The position numbers and the translations under genes were made by a program. From positions 62,001 to 126,000 of the forward strand of contig NZ_JACHJK010000017.1 of NCBI RefSeq assembly GCF_014203595.1: DNA of 64,000 nt, read 5' to 3'. The notes beneath the pieces are model-generated. The model made no database searches. It was not told the origin of the DNA and saw only the letters and a program-made list of their open reading frames with translations. Source of the DNA: Streptomyces echinatus (lineage in GTDB: Bacteria > Actinomycetota > Actinomycetes > Streptomycetales > Streptomycetaceae). Shown in pieces: positions 1 through 6,829 of this stretch; the stretch's first letter is position 1; every line of letters begins with the position of its first letter.

Positions 1-263
1 CCGAGGGGTACATCGAGATCTACTGCCGGCGCAACACCTCGCCGGAGACCATTCAGCGGGGCCTGGAGCGGTATCAGGAGGTCGTGGCCGCGTCGACCGT
101 CACCGGCGAGGCGGACGCGATCGCCCAGGTCTTCGCCTCCGACATGCGTCACTTCGAGCGGGTGCTGGAGCGGATCGCCGGCGAGCCGTTCGTGGAGCGG
201 ACCAAGTCGGTGCTGGTGCTGTCGCCGTTGCTGCGGCGCTTCTCCTCCGGGGCGCCGGGGTAG
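1..263 (+). CDS. Lrp/AsnC-family regulator, C-terminal fragment (5' end outside window)
   Basis: An open frame enters from the left edge and ends at TAG 261-263. The 86 visible residues fit the C-terminal RAM/ligand-sensing half of an Lrp/AsnC regulator: a beta strand (YIEIYC), a helix, a segment resembling 'VTGEADAIAQVFASDMRHFE', and the closing strand 'TKSVLVLSPLL'. In this family the C-terminal half forms an alpha-beta sandwich that oligomerises and binds amino acids, while the missing N-terminal half holds the helix-turn-helix. A strong hairpin follows directly, so transcription probably ends here. The regulated gene is not visible. Confidence 0.8.
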   Translation, partial: EGYIEIYCRRNTSPETIQRGLERYQEVVAASTVTGEADAIAQVFASDMRHFERVLERIAGEPFVERTKSVLVLSPLLRRFSSGAPG

Positions 264-292
264 GGACGGATCACCTCGGGGGGCGTCCGGGA

Positions 293-355
293 GAGTGCCG
301 GGTGCGGGTGGTTTCCGGCTGGTCGCGAACCACGACGGGCCCGCACCCGGCACTC
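293..355. terminator. Perfect 16-bp stem hairpin between convergent regulators
   Basis: The left arm 293-308 (GAGTGCCGGGTGCGGG) pairs perfectly with 340-355. The loop can itself pair (TGGTT 309-313 with AACCA 328-332). It lies between the Lrp gene ending at 263 and the minus-strand GntR gene ending at 366, so it can serve both. There is no U-tract, as is common in Streptomyces. Confidence 0.85.
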
Positions 356-365
356 CCCCCGAGCC

Positions 366-1106
366 CTATTCCGCGGTCTTCCGCGCCAGCGGATTGTTGC
401 CTATCGAGTTGTGCACGCTGAAACTCACCGCGTCCGGCCGATAGCGGTCGTCCGACCACTCCACCGGACGCCCCTCGCGCGTCGTCGTCACGCGCCGCAC
501 CCGCAGCAGCGGACTCGTCCGGCGCACCCCGAGCAGCTCGGCGTCCAGCGCGCCGCAGGCCACCGCGTCGATGATGTGCTCGCCGTACGCGAAGACCAGA
601 CCGGTGTCGTCGTACAGGCGCTGGGTGACGGACGGGCAGTCGGGCTCGATCGCCTCGACCGCGGGGGAGATCCATTCGGCGTACACCGTGCGTTCGAGCA
701 GCACCGGCTCACCGTCCAGGCCGCGGACCCGCAGGACGTGCAACACCGGGGTGCCGACGGCCAGTTGGAGGCGTACCGCGTCCTCGGAGGTCGCCGGGTG
801 GTACTCCTGGGAGACCACATGGCCGGTGGCCTCGCGGCCCATGGTGCGGGCCCACTGGGCGAAGCTGCGCAGTTCGGCGAAGCTCTGGCTGCGGCGGCTG
901 GCGAGCACGACCCGGCGGGCTCCCTGGCGGGAGCCGATGAGCCCTTCGGCGGTGAGGGCCGCGACGGCCTGGCGGACCGTGCCGCGTGAGACGCCGTAGT
1001 GCGCGGCCAGCTCCGACTCCGAGGGCAGCCGGCTGCCGACCGTGTACTCCTCGCGGTCGATCGCGTGCCGCAGCTCCTCGGCGATCGCCTCGTGTCGCGC
1101 CGTCAT
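366..1106 (-). CDS. GntR/HutC-family transcriptional regulator (UTRA domain)
   Basis: This 246-residue protein has an N-terminal winged helix (about 5-70; 'LPSESELAAHYGVSRGTVRQAV') and a C-terminal UbiC/UTRA effector domain (about 85-235; 'VLHVLRVRGLDGEPVLLERTVY' and 'PLLRVRRVTTTREGRPVEW' style strands). That architecture defines the HutC subfamily. I chose ATG 1104-1106 because a GAGGGGA ribosome site lies 5 nt upstream; the frame extends further but without a good site. It is divergent from the ABC operon starting at 1318, and a palindrome in between (1259-1276) resembles HutC-type operators. It is therefore probably the local repressor, responding to the transported compound or a breakdown product. 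The effector is unknown. Confidence 0.9.
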   Translation of the reverse strand: MTARHEAIAEELRHAIDREEYTVGSRLPSESELAAHYGVSRGTVRQAVAALTAEGLIGSRQGARRVVLASRRSQSFAELRSFAQWARTMGREATGHVVSQEYHPATSEDAVRLQLAVGTPVLHVLRVRGLDGEPVLLERTVYAEWISPAVEAIEPDCPSVTQRLYDDTGLVFAYGEHIIDAVACGALDAELLGVRRTSPLLRVRRVTTTREGRPVEWSDDRYRPDAVSFSVHNSIGNNPLARKTAE

Positions 1107-1258
1107 GCTTCCCCTCTGCGTAGGTCGCTGTGCACAGCGTGACCAGCCTAATCGACATCCTGCGGTGATCCGTGTCAACCGGAAGTGTGCAGGGAAACGG
1201 GGGTCGGTGTTTCTCCGGCGTTCATGAACACGACACCGGGGCCGGGCGTACTGAGGCC

Positions 1259-1276
1259 AACTTGTTCAGACAAGTT
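1259..1276. promoter_or_regulatory. Candidate HutC-type operator
   Basis: AACTTGTTCAGACAAGTT is an inverted repeat with 7-bp arms (AACTTGT / ACAAGTT) and a 4-nt spacer. HutC-subfamily GntR proteins often bind sites of the TTGTnnnnACAA kind. It lies 42 nt upstream of the chosen GTG of the binding protein and about 150 nt from the regulator's start, where repression of the ABC operon would be expected. A second small palindrome (TTCATGAA) lies near 1221-1228. Confidence 0.6.
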
Positions 1277-1317
1277 CTCCCTCACTTCTCATGTGTCCCC
1301 CTGGAGAGACCGTGACC

Positions 1318-2469
1318 GTGTCCCCGAGAAACGCCGTCCTCGGCGGCTCCCTCGCCGTCGTCGCCGCCCTCGCGCTGAGCGCCTGCGGTGCCGCCCCCGA
1401 CAACGCGTCGACCACCACCAAGGACGGAAAGAGCGCCGCCACCGCCACCTCCGCGGCCGCCTTCGGCGGCATGGACGCCCTGGTCGAGGCGGCGAAGAAG
1501 GAGGGCACGCTGCACGCCATCGCGCTGCCCCGCGACTGGGCCAACTACGGCGCCCTCATCGACGGCTTCCAGAAGAAGTACGGCATCAAGATCGAGGTGG
1601 AGAGCCCCGACGGCTCCAGCCAGGACGAGATCAACGCCGTCACCTCCCGGAAGGGCCAGGACCGCGCCCCCGACGTCCTCGACCTCGGCAGCTCGTTCGC
1701 GCTGAGCGCCGCCCAGCAGGGCCTGCTCGCGCCGTACGAGGTGGCCTCCTACGGCGACATCCCCCAGGCGCAGAAGGACCCGAAGGCCCGCTGGTACAAC
1801 GACTACGGCGGCTACATCTCCATCGGCTGCGACGCCGAGCGGGTGAAGTCCTGCCCCACCACCTTCAAGGATCTGCTCAAGCCGCAGTACAAGGGCCAGG
1901 TCGCCCTCAACGGCAACCCCACCAAGTCCGGCTCCGCCTTCGGCGGCGTCTACGCGGCCGCGCTCGCGCACGGCGGCTCCTTCGACGACATCCAGCCCGG
2001 CCTGGACTTCTTCGCCGAGCTCAAGAAGAACGGCAACTACACGCCGGTCGAGTCCACCCCGGCCACCGTCGAGAAGGGCGAGACGCCGATCTCGATCGAC
2101 TGGGACTACCTGAACGCCGGCTACGCCGACGAGTTCAAGTCCAAGGGCGTCGACTGGAAGGTCTCCATCCCGGCCGACGGCCAGTACGCTCAGTACTACT
2201 CCCAGGCCGTCAACAAGGACGCCCCGCACCCGGCGGCCGCCCGCCTGTGGCAGGAGTACCTGTACAGCGCCGAGGGCCAGAACCTGTGGCTCAAGGGCTA
2301 CGCCCGCCCCGCCCTGATGACCGCCATGGACAAGGCCGGCACGCTCGACAAGACGGCCGCCGCCAAGCTCCCCGCGGTGACGGGCAGCCCCTCCTTCCCG
2401 ACCGAGGACCAGCAGAGCAAGGCCAAGACGGCCCTCGCGCAGGGCTGGGGCAAGGCCGTCTCCGGATGA
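1318..2469 (+). CDS. ABC transporter substrate-binding lipoprotein (2-AEP/iron-type, class II PBP)
   Basis: A 383-residue extracellular solute-binding protein. The N-terminus is a lipoprotein signal: positive start, hydrophobic stretch, and lipobox LSAC with the lipidated Cys at residue 23, followed by a Ser/Thr/Lys/Ala linker. The mature part has the class II periplasmic-binding fold with 'EAAKKEGTLHAIALPRDWANY' and a hinge near 'PDVLDLGSS', as in families that import iron, 2-aminoethylphosphonate or phosphate esters. GTG 1318 is preferred over ATG 1291 and GTG 1312 because GGAGAG (1303-1308) sits 9 nt ahead of it. Its stop overlaps the next start (ATGA). Substrate is not deducible from sequence alone; the downstream phosphatase fusion points to an organophosphate. 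Confidence 0.88.
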   Translation: MSPRNAVLGGSLAVVAALALSACGAAPDNASTTTKDGKSAATATSAAAFGGMDALVEAAKKEGTLHAIALPRDWANYGALIDGFQKKYGIKIEVESPDGSSQDEINAVTSRKGQDRAPDVLDLGSSFALSAAQQGLLAPYEVASYGDIPQAQKDPKARWYNDYGGYISIGCDAERVKSCPTTFKDLLKPQYKGQVALNGNPTKSGSAFGGVYAAALAHGGSFDDIQPGLDFFAELKKNGNYTPVESTPATVEKGETPISIDWDYLNAGYADEFKSKGVDWKVSIPADGQYAQYYSQAVNKDAPHPAAARLWQEYLYSAEGQNLWLKGYARPALMTAMDKAGTLDKTAAAKLPAVTGSPSFPTEDQQSKAKTALAQGWGKAVSG

Positions 2470-3365
2470 CCGCCGCTCTCCCGCGCGCGGACGTGGCGCC
2501 CGTCGCTTCGGCGAAGCGGCGGCGCCGCGCCCCCGGCTGGCTCGCCGTACTGCCGCTGCTGGTGTTCACGGCGATCGCCTTCGGGCTGCCCGCCGTGGCC
2601 ATCGTGGACGGCGCCTTCACGGTCAAGGACGCCACCACCGGCGCCGCCGGCTACACCGGCGCCAACCTGACGGCCTCGCTGCAGGGGCCGTACCTCACCG
2701 CGCTGCTCGGCAGCGTCAAGCTGTCCGCGGTCTCCGCCGTGCTCGGCGTCCTGCTCGGACTGCCGCTCGCGCAGGCCGTGGCCGGCTCCCGCTCCCGCGC
2801 GCTGCGCGAGGCCGTGCTGACCGCCTCCGGCGTGCTCGCCAACTTCGGCGGGGTCCCGCTGGCCTTCGCCTTCGTCGCCACCCTCGGCAACGCGGGCGTC
2901 CTGACCATGCACCTGGGCCTGAAGGACAGCGGCTGGAACCTCTACAGCTTCTGGGGCCTGGTCCTCGTCTACCTGTACTTCCTGATCCCGCTCATGGTCC
3001 TCACCATCACCCCCGCGCTGGACGGTCTGCGCACCCAGTGGCGGGAGGCCGCGCTGAACAACGGCGCCACCGGCGCGCAGTACTGGCGGCACGTGGCCCT
3101 GCCCGTGCTCGCGCCCTCCCTGCTCGGCGGCCTCGTCCTGCTGTTCGGCAGCGCCTTCGCCGCCTACGCCACCGCCGCCGCCATGGTCGGCAGCGCCGTT
3201 CCGCTGGTCACCCTGCAGATCGCCGACGCCCTGTCCGGCAACGTGCTGGTCGGCCAGGAGAACGTCGCCCTCGCCCTCAGCCTCGACATGGTCCTGGTCG
3301 CGGGCCTGGTCATGGCCGTGTACCTGCCCCTTCAGCGACGGAGTGCCCGATGGCTCGACGCCTGA
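2466..3365 (+). CDS. ABC transporter permease
   Basis: A 299-residue inner-membrane permease with a basic N-terminus (AKRRRRAPGW), a first transmembrane helix at about 30-50 and roughly five more. The EAA-type loop that docks on the ATPase is visible as 'QWREAALNNGATGAQYWRHVALPVL'-like sequence (reported here only as its first residues QWREAALNNGATGAQYWRH), in the usual position between late helices. Its ATG overlaps the stop of the binding protein, and its own end overlaps the next permease by 16 nt, which implies translational coupling. The two permeases differ and probably form a heterodimeric channel. Confidence 0.9.
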   Translation: MTAALPRADVAPVASAKRRRRAPGWLAVLPLLVFTAIAFGLPAVAIVDGAFTVKDATTGAAGYTGANLTASLQGPYLTALLGSVKLSAVSAVLGVLLGLPLAQAVAGSRSRALREAVLTASGVLANFGGVPLAFAFVATLGNAGVLTMHLGLKDSGWNLYSFWGLVLVYLYFLIPLMVLTITPALDGLRTQWREAALNNGATGAQYWRHVALPVLAPSLLGGLVLLFGSAFAAYATAAAMVGSAVPLVTLQIADALSGNVLVGQENVALALSLDMVLVAGLVMAVYLPLQRRSARWLDA

Positions 3366-4171
3366 CCCTCTGGCGGTGGGTCGTCCTCGGCCTCGCCGCC
3401 CTGTACTTCCTGGTGCCGCTCGCCGCGTCCGTGATCTTCACCGTCGACGTGCCCGGCCACGGCGTCACCTTCGACGCCTACAGCAGGATCCTGTCCACCG
3501 AGGGCTTCGTCTCCAGTCTGCTGCTCTCGCTGGAGCTGGCCGTGGCCACCATCGCCGTCGTCCTGCTGCTGATGGTGCCCGCCGTGGTAGCGCTCAGGCT
3601 CGGCGCGCCCCGGCTGCGGCCGGTGGTGGAGGTGGTGTGCTCGCTGCCGCTCGTGGTGCCGCCGATCGCCTTCGTCGCCGGCATCGTCAACGTGCTGAAG
3701 TGGGGGCCGGAGCACCTGTCCAGGACCCCGCTGTTCCAGACCTTCACGGCGATCCAGGACGAGGACTTCCCGGTCGTCCTCGTCCTCGCGTACGTCGTGA
3801 TGGCGCTGCCGTTCGTGTACCGCGCGCTGGACGCGGGCCTGCGCGCCGTCGACGTGCGCACCCTCGTCGAGGCCGCCCGCAGCTGCGGCGCCGGCTGGCC
3901 CCAGGCCCTGCTCCGGGCCGTGCTGCCGAACCTGCGTGGCGCCCTGATGAACGCGGCCTTCCTCACCCTGGCCCTGGTCCTCGGTGAGTTCACCGTCGCC
4001 CAGCTGCTCGGTTTCCGCCCCTTCGCGGTGTGGATCTACAACATCGGCGGCTCCCAGGCCCAGATGTCCGTCGCCGTCTCCGTGCTCAGCCTGCTCGTCA
4101 CCTGGGCCCTGCTCCTCGCGCTCGCCGGTGCCGGCGGCGGACGCGCCCGAACCGCTTCTTCCCGGGGATGA
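3350..4171 (+). CDS. ABC transporter permease
   Basis: A 273-residue second permease of the BinPDT type. About six membrane helices can be seen, starting at 'WVVLGLAALYFLVPLAASVIF', with an EAA-like loop 'TLVEAARSCGAGWPQALLRAV' (first 20 residues quoted). The ATG at 3350 has GGAG 7 nt upstream and lies inside the end of the preceding permease gene. The length is normal for this class. It should pair with the 2466-3365 permease and the following ATPase. Confidence 0.9.
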   Translation: MARRLTLWRWVVLGLAALYFLVPLAASVIFTVDVPGHGVTFDAYSRILSTEGFVSSLLLSLELAVATIAVVLLLMVPAVVALRLGAPRLRPVVEVVCSLPLVVPPIAFVAGIVNVLKWGPEHLSRTPLFQTFTAIQDEDFPVVLVLAYVVMALPFVYRALDAGLRAVDVRTLVEAARSCGAGWPQALLRAVLPNLRGALMNAAFLTLALVLGEFTVAQLLGFRPFAVWIYNIGGSQAQMSVAVSVLSLLVTWALLLALAGAGGGRARTASSRG

Positions 4172-4176
4172 CCCAC

Positions 4177-5253
4177 ATGACCGTCACCACGCTTGAGAAG
4201 GCCACTCAGGAAAAGGCCGCGACCGTCGAATTCCGCTCACTGCGGCGCGAGTTCGGGACGACCGTCGCACTCGACGGCCTCGACCTGACCGTCCGCCCGG
4301 GGGAGTTCCTGGCCCTGCTCGGCCCGTCCGGCTGCGGCAAGACCACCGCGCTGCGCATGCTCGCCGGGTTCGAACACCCCGACTCCGGCGCCGTGCTGGT
4401 GGACGGCGAGGACGTCACGCACGTCCCGGCCCACCGCCGGGACGCCGGGATGGTCTTCCAGTCGTACAGCCTCTTCCCCCATCTGAACGCCCTCGACAAC
4501 GTCGCCTTCGGACTGCGCATGCGCAAGGTCCGCACCGCCGAACGCAGGGCCCGAGCGGCCGAGTTGCTGGAGCTGGTCGGGCTCGGCGACAAGGGGGAGC
4601 GGTACCCGCATCAGCTCTCCGGCGGCCAGCAGCAGCGCATCGCGCTGGCCCGTGCCCTCGCCCTGCGCCCGCGCGTGCTCCTGCTCGACGAGCCGCTGTC
4701 CGCGCTCGACGCCAAGGTCCGGCTCAGCCTGCGCGAGGAGATCCGCCGGCTCCAGCAGGAGCTCGGCATCACCACCCTGTTCGTGACGCACGACCAGGAG
4801 GAGGCCCTGTCGGTCGCCGACCGGGTCGCCGTCATGCGCGCCGGCCGCCTCGAACAGTGCGCCGAGCCCGCCGAGCTGTACGGCCGCCCCGCCACCGCCT
4901 TCGTCGCCGAGTTCGTCGGCACCATGAGCCGGATCCCGGGCGAGCTGAAGGACGGCACCGTGGAGGTGCTCGGGCAGCGGCTGCCGGCCGACGGCGAGGT
5001 GCCCGACGGCCCCGTCGACGTGCTGGTGCGGCCCGAGGCCGTACACGTACACGCCGACGAGCGGGGCGACGCCCGGGTCGTCGCCACCGCCTTCCTCGGC
5101 GCGGTCGTCCGGGTCACCGTACGGCTCGCCGACGGCACCGAAGCGAAGGCCGACCTGCCCGCGCACCAGGCCGCCGGGCTCGGCGCCGGAGCGGCCGTCG
5201 GCGTCTCGCTGCCCGAGCGCCCCGTACTGGTGGCCGAACGTATCCAGAAGTGA
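4177..5253 (+). CDS. ABC transporter ATP-binding protein
   Basis: A 358-residue ATPase of the PotA/FbpC type. Walker A GPSGCGKTT is at residues 49-57, Q-loop 'MVFQSYSLFPHL', signature LSGGQ at about 147-151, Walker B LLLDEP at about 168-173, and the H-loop 'VTHDQEEA'. A C-terminal TOBE-like domain (about 240-355) is present, often used for regulation or subunit contacts. ATG 4177 has GGGGA at 4164-4168; ATG 4168, which overlaps the previous stop, is an alternative with poor spacing. It energises the two upstream permeases. Confidence 0.92.
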   Translation: MTVTTLEKATQEKAATVEFRSLRREFGTTVALDGLDLTVRPGEFLALLGPSGCGKTTALRMLAGFEHPDSGAVLVDGEDVTHVPAHRRDAGMVFQSYSLFPHLNALDNVAFGLRMRKVRTAERRARAAELLELVGLGDKGERYPHQLSGGQQQRIALARALALRPRVLLLDEPLSALDAKVRLSLREEIRRLQQELGITTLFVTHDQEEALSVADRVAVMRAGRLEQCAEPAELYGRPATAFVAEFVGTMSRIPGELKDGTVEVLGQRLPADGEVPDGPVDVLVRPEAVHVHADERGDARVVATAFLGAVVRVTVRLADGTEAKADLPAHQAAGLGAGAAVGVSLPERPVLVAERIQK

Positions 5254-5267
5254 GGAACGACACCGAC

Positions 5268-6734
5268 GTGACCCCCCACACCCCCACCCTCCCGCTGCAG
5301 GCGGTCCTGTTCGACATGGACGGCACGCTCGTGGACACCGAGCGCCTGTGGTGGGAGGCCGTCGAGCAGGTCGCCGGGCGCCCGCTGACCGAGGCCGACC
5401 AGCCGGACGTGCTCGGCCGCCCGGTCGAGCACACCGCCGCCTGGCTCGGCGCGTCCACCGGCCGCCCCGAGGCGGAGCTCGCCGCCGTACTGCACCGCGA
5501 GTTCGCCGAGCGCGTCCGCACCGGGATCGTGCCCCGCCCCGGCGCCCTGGAGCTGCTGGACGCGCTGGCCGCCGCCGGCGTCCCCGCCGCCCTGGTCACC
5601 GCGTCCCCGCGCGCGGTCGCCGACGTCGTCCTCGACGCGCTCGGCGCCGGACGGTTCGCGGCCTCCGTCACCGCCGACGACACCGCCCGCACCAAGCCGG
5701 ACCCCGATCCCTACCTCGCGGCCTGCCGCGCCCTCGGCGTCGAGCCGGCCGCCTGTGTCGCCGTCGAGGACACCGAGACCGGCGTGGCCTCGGCCGAGGC
5801 CGCCGGATGCGCCGTACTCGCCGTCCCGTCCCTCGCCCCGATCGGCGCGGCTCCCGGCCGGACCGTGCGGGACAGCCTGGCCGGCGTCACCGCACAGGAG
5901 CTGAGCCGCATGGTCGCGCCCGAGCTGACGGTCATGACCTGGAACCTGTGGCTCGGCGGCAGCGAGGTGGACGACCACCGCGCCAAGCAGCTCAAGGCGA
6001 TCCTGGACAGCGGCGCCGACGTCGTCGGACTGCAGGAGACCGCCGGCACCGCCGCCCAGGAGCTGGCCGGGGCGCTCGGCTGGCACCACCACCGGGCCGG
6101 CGAGAACCTCGGCGTCATCAGCCGCCACCCGATCACCGCCCGGCTCGGCGACCCGGACGTCGGCTTCTACGGCGCCGCGGGCGTCCGGATCGCGGTGGCC
6201 CCCGGCCGCGAGGTCGACGTGTGGACCGCACACCTGCACTACACGCCGTACGGACCGTACGAGGCCGCCTTCGACGGGCTGCCGGCGGCCGAGCTGATCG
6301 CCCACGAGGAGCTGCGGCTCGCGCAGCTGCGGGACGCGCTGCGGCGGATCGCCGAGGCGTCGCGGGACGGCGTGCCGGTCGTCCTCGTCGGCGACTTCAA
6401 CTGCCCCTCGCACCTGGACCGGCCGCAGGTCGAGTGGCCGGTGACGAAGGCCGCCGAGGAGGCGGGCCTGCGCGACTCCTACCGGGAGGCCCACCCCGAC
6501 CCGGCCGCCGCACCCGGGCACACCTGGTCCCCGGTCCACCCCGTGCACGAGGACGGCAGCGGGCGGCCCGAACCGCAGGACCGGATCGACTACGTCCTGC
6601 ACCGGGGCCTGGCCGTGCTCGACGCGCGAACCCTCGTGACGGGCAGCCCGCGCCCCTGGCCGGACGTGGCGGGCAACGACTGGCCCTCGGACCACGCGGC
6701 GGTGCTCACCACGTTCACCCTGCCCCCTGCGTGA
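5268..6734 (+). CDS. Fused HAD-superfamily phosphatase / endonuclease-exonuclease-phosphatase (EEP) protein
   Basis: One uninterrupted 488-residue frame holds two complete enzyme domains. Residues about 10-210 are a HAD hydrolase: motif I DMDGT (16-20), motif II 'LVTAS', motif III Lys in 'TKPDPDPY', motif IV 'VEDTETG'. Residues about 222-488 are an EEP fold: 'MTWNLW', catalytic Glu in LQE (257), GDFN (375-378) and SDH (474-476). No signal peptide or membrane segment is visible, so it acts in the cytoplasm. EEP enzymes commonly cut phosphodiesters and HAD enzymes phosphomonoesters, so a two-step dephosphorylation of an imported compound is a reasonable inference. An AGGAG at 5896-5900 precedes an in-frame ATG at 5910 (residue 215), exactly at the domain junction, so the EEP domain may also be made separately. 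The GTG at 5268 has a weak GAGG upstream. Confidence 0.88.
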   Translation: MTPHTPTLPLQAVLFDMDGTLVDTERLWWEAVEQVAGRPLTEADQPDVLGRPVEHTAAWLGASTGRPEAELAAVLHREFAERVRTGIVPRPGALELLDALAAAGVPAALVTASPRAVADVVLDALGAGRFAASVTADDTARTKPDPDPYLAACRALGVEPAACVAVEDTETGVASAEAAGCAVLAVPSLAPIGAAPGRTVRDSLAGVTAQELSRMVAPELTVMTWNLWLGGSEVDDHRAKQLKAILDSGADVVGLQETAGTAAQELAGALGWHHHRAGENLGVISRHPITARLGDPDVGFYGAAGVRIAVAPGREVDVWTAHLHYTPYGPYEAAFDGLPAAELIAHEELRLAQLRDALRRIAEASRDGVPVVLVGDFNCPSHLDRPQVEWPVTKAAEEAGLRDSYREAHPDPAAAPGHTWSPVHPVHEDGSGRPEPQDRIDYVLHRGLAVLDARTLVTGSPRPWPDVAGNDWPSDHAAVLTTFTLPPA

Positions 6735-6829
6735 CCCGGGGTTACCGCAGGTCACCATTGCGGTGCGGGGTGACCGTCCCGTAGGTTGTCCCGCACTCTC
6801 TACTGACTGGTAACACCGGCAGGTACCCC

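Noticed and set aside
1185..2465. Reading the permease frame back to 1185 as one long gene
   Set aside because: The upstream part is the Arg-rich shadow of the binding-protein gene; the permease begins at ATG 2466, which overlaps the binding protein stop.
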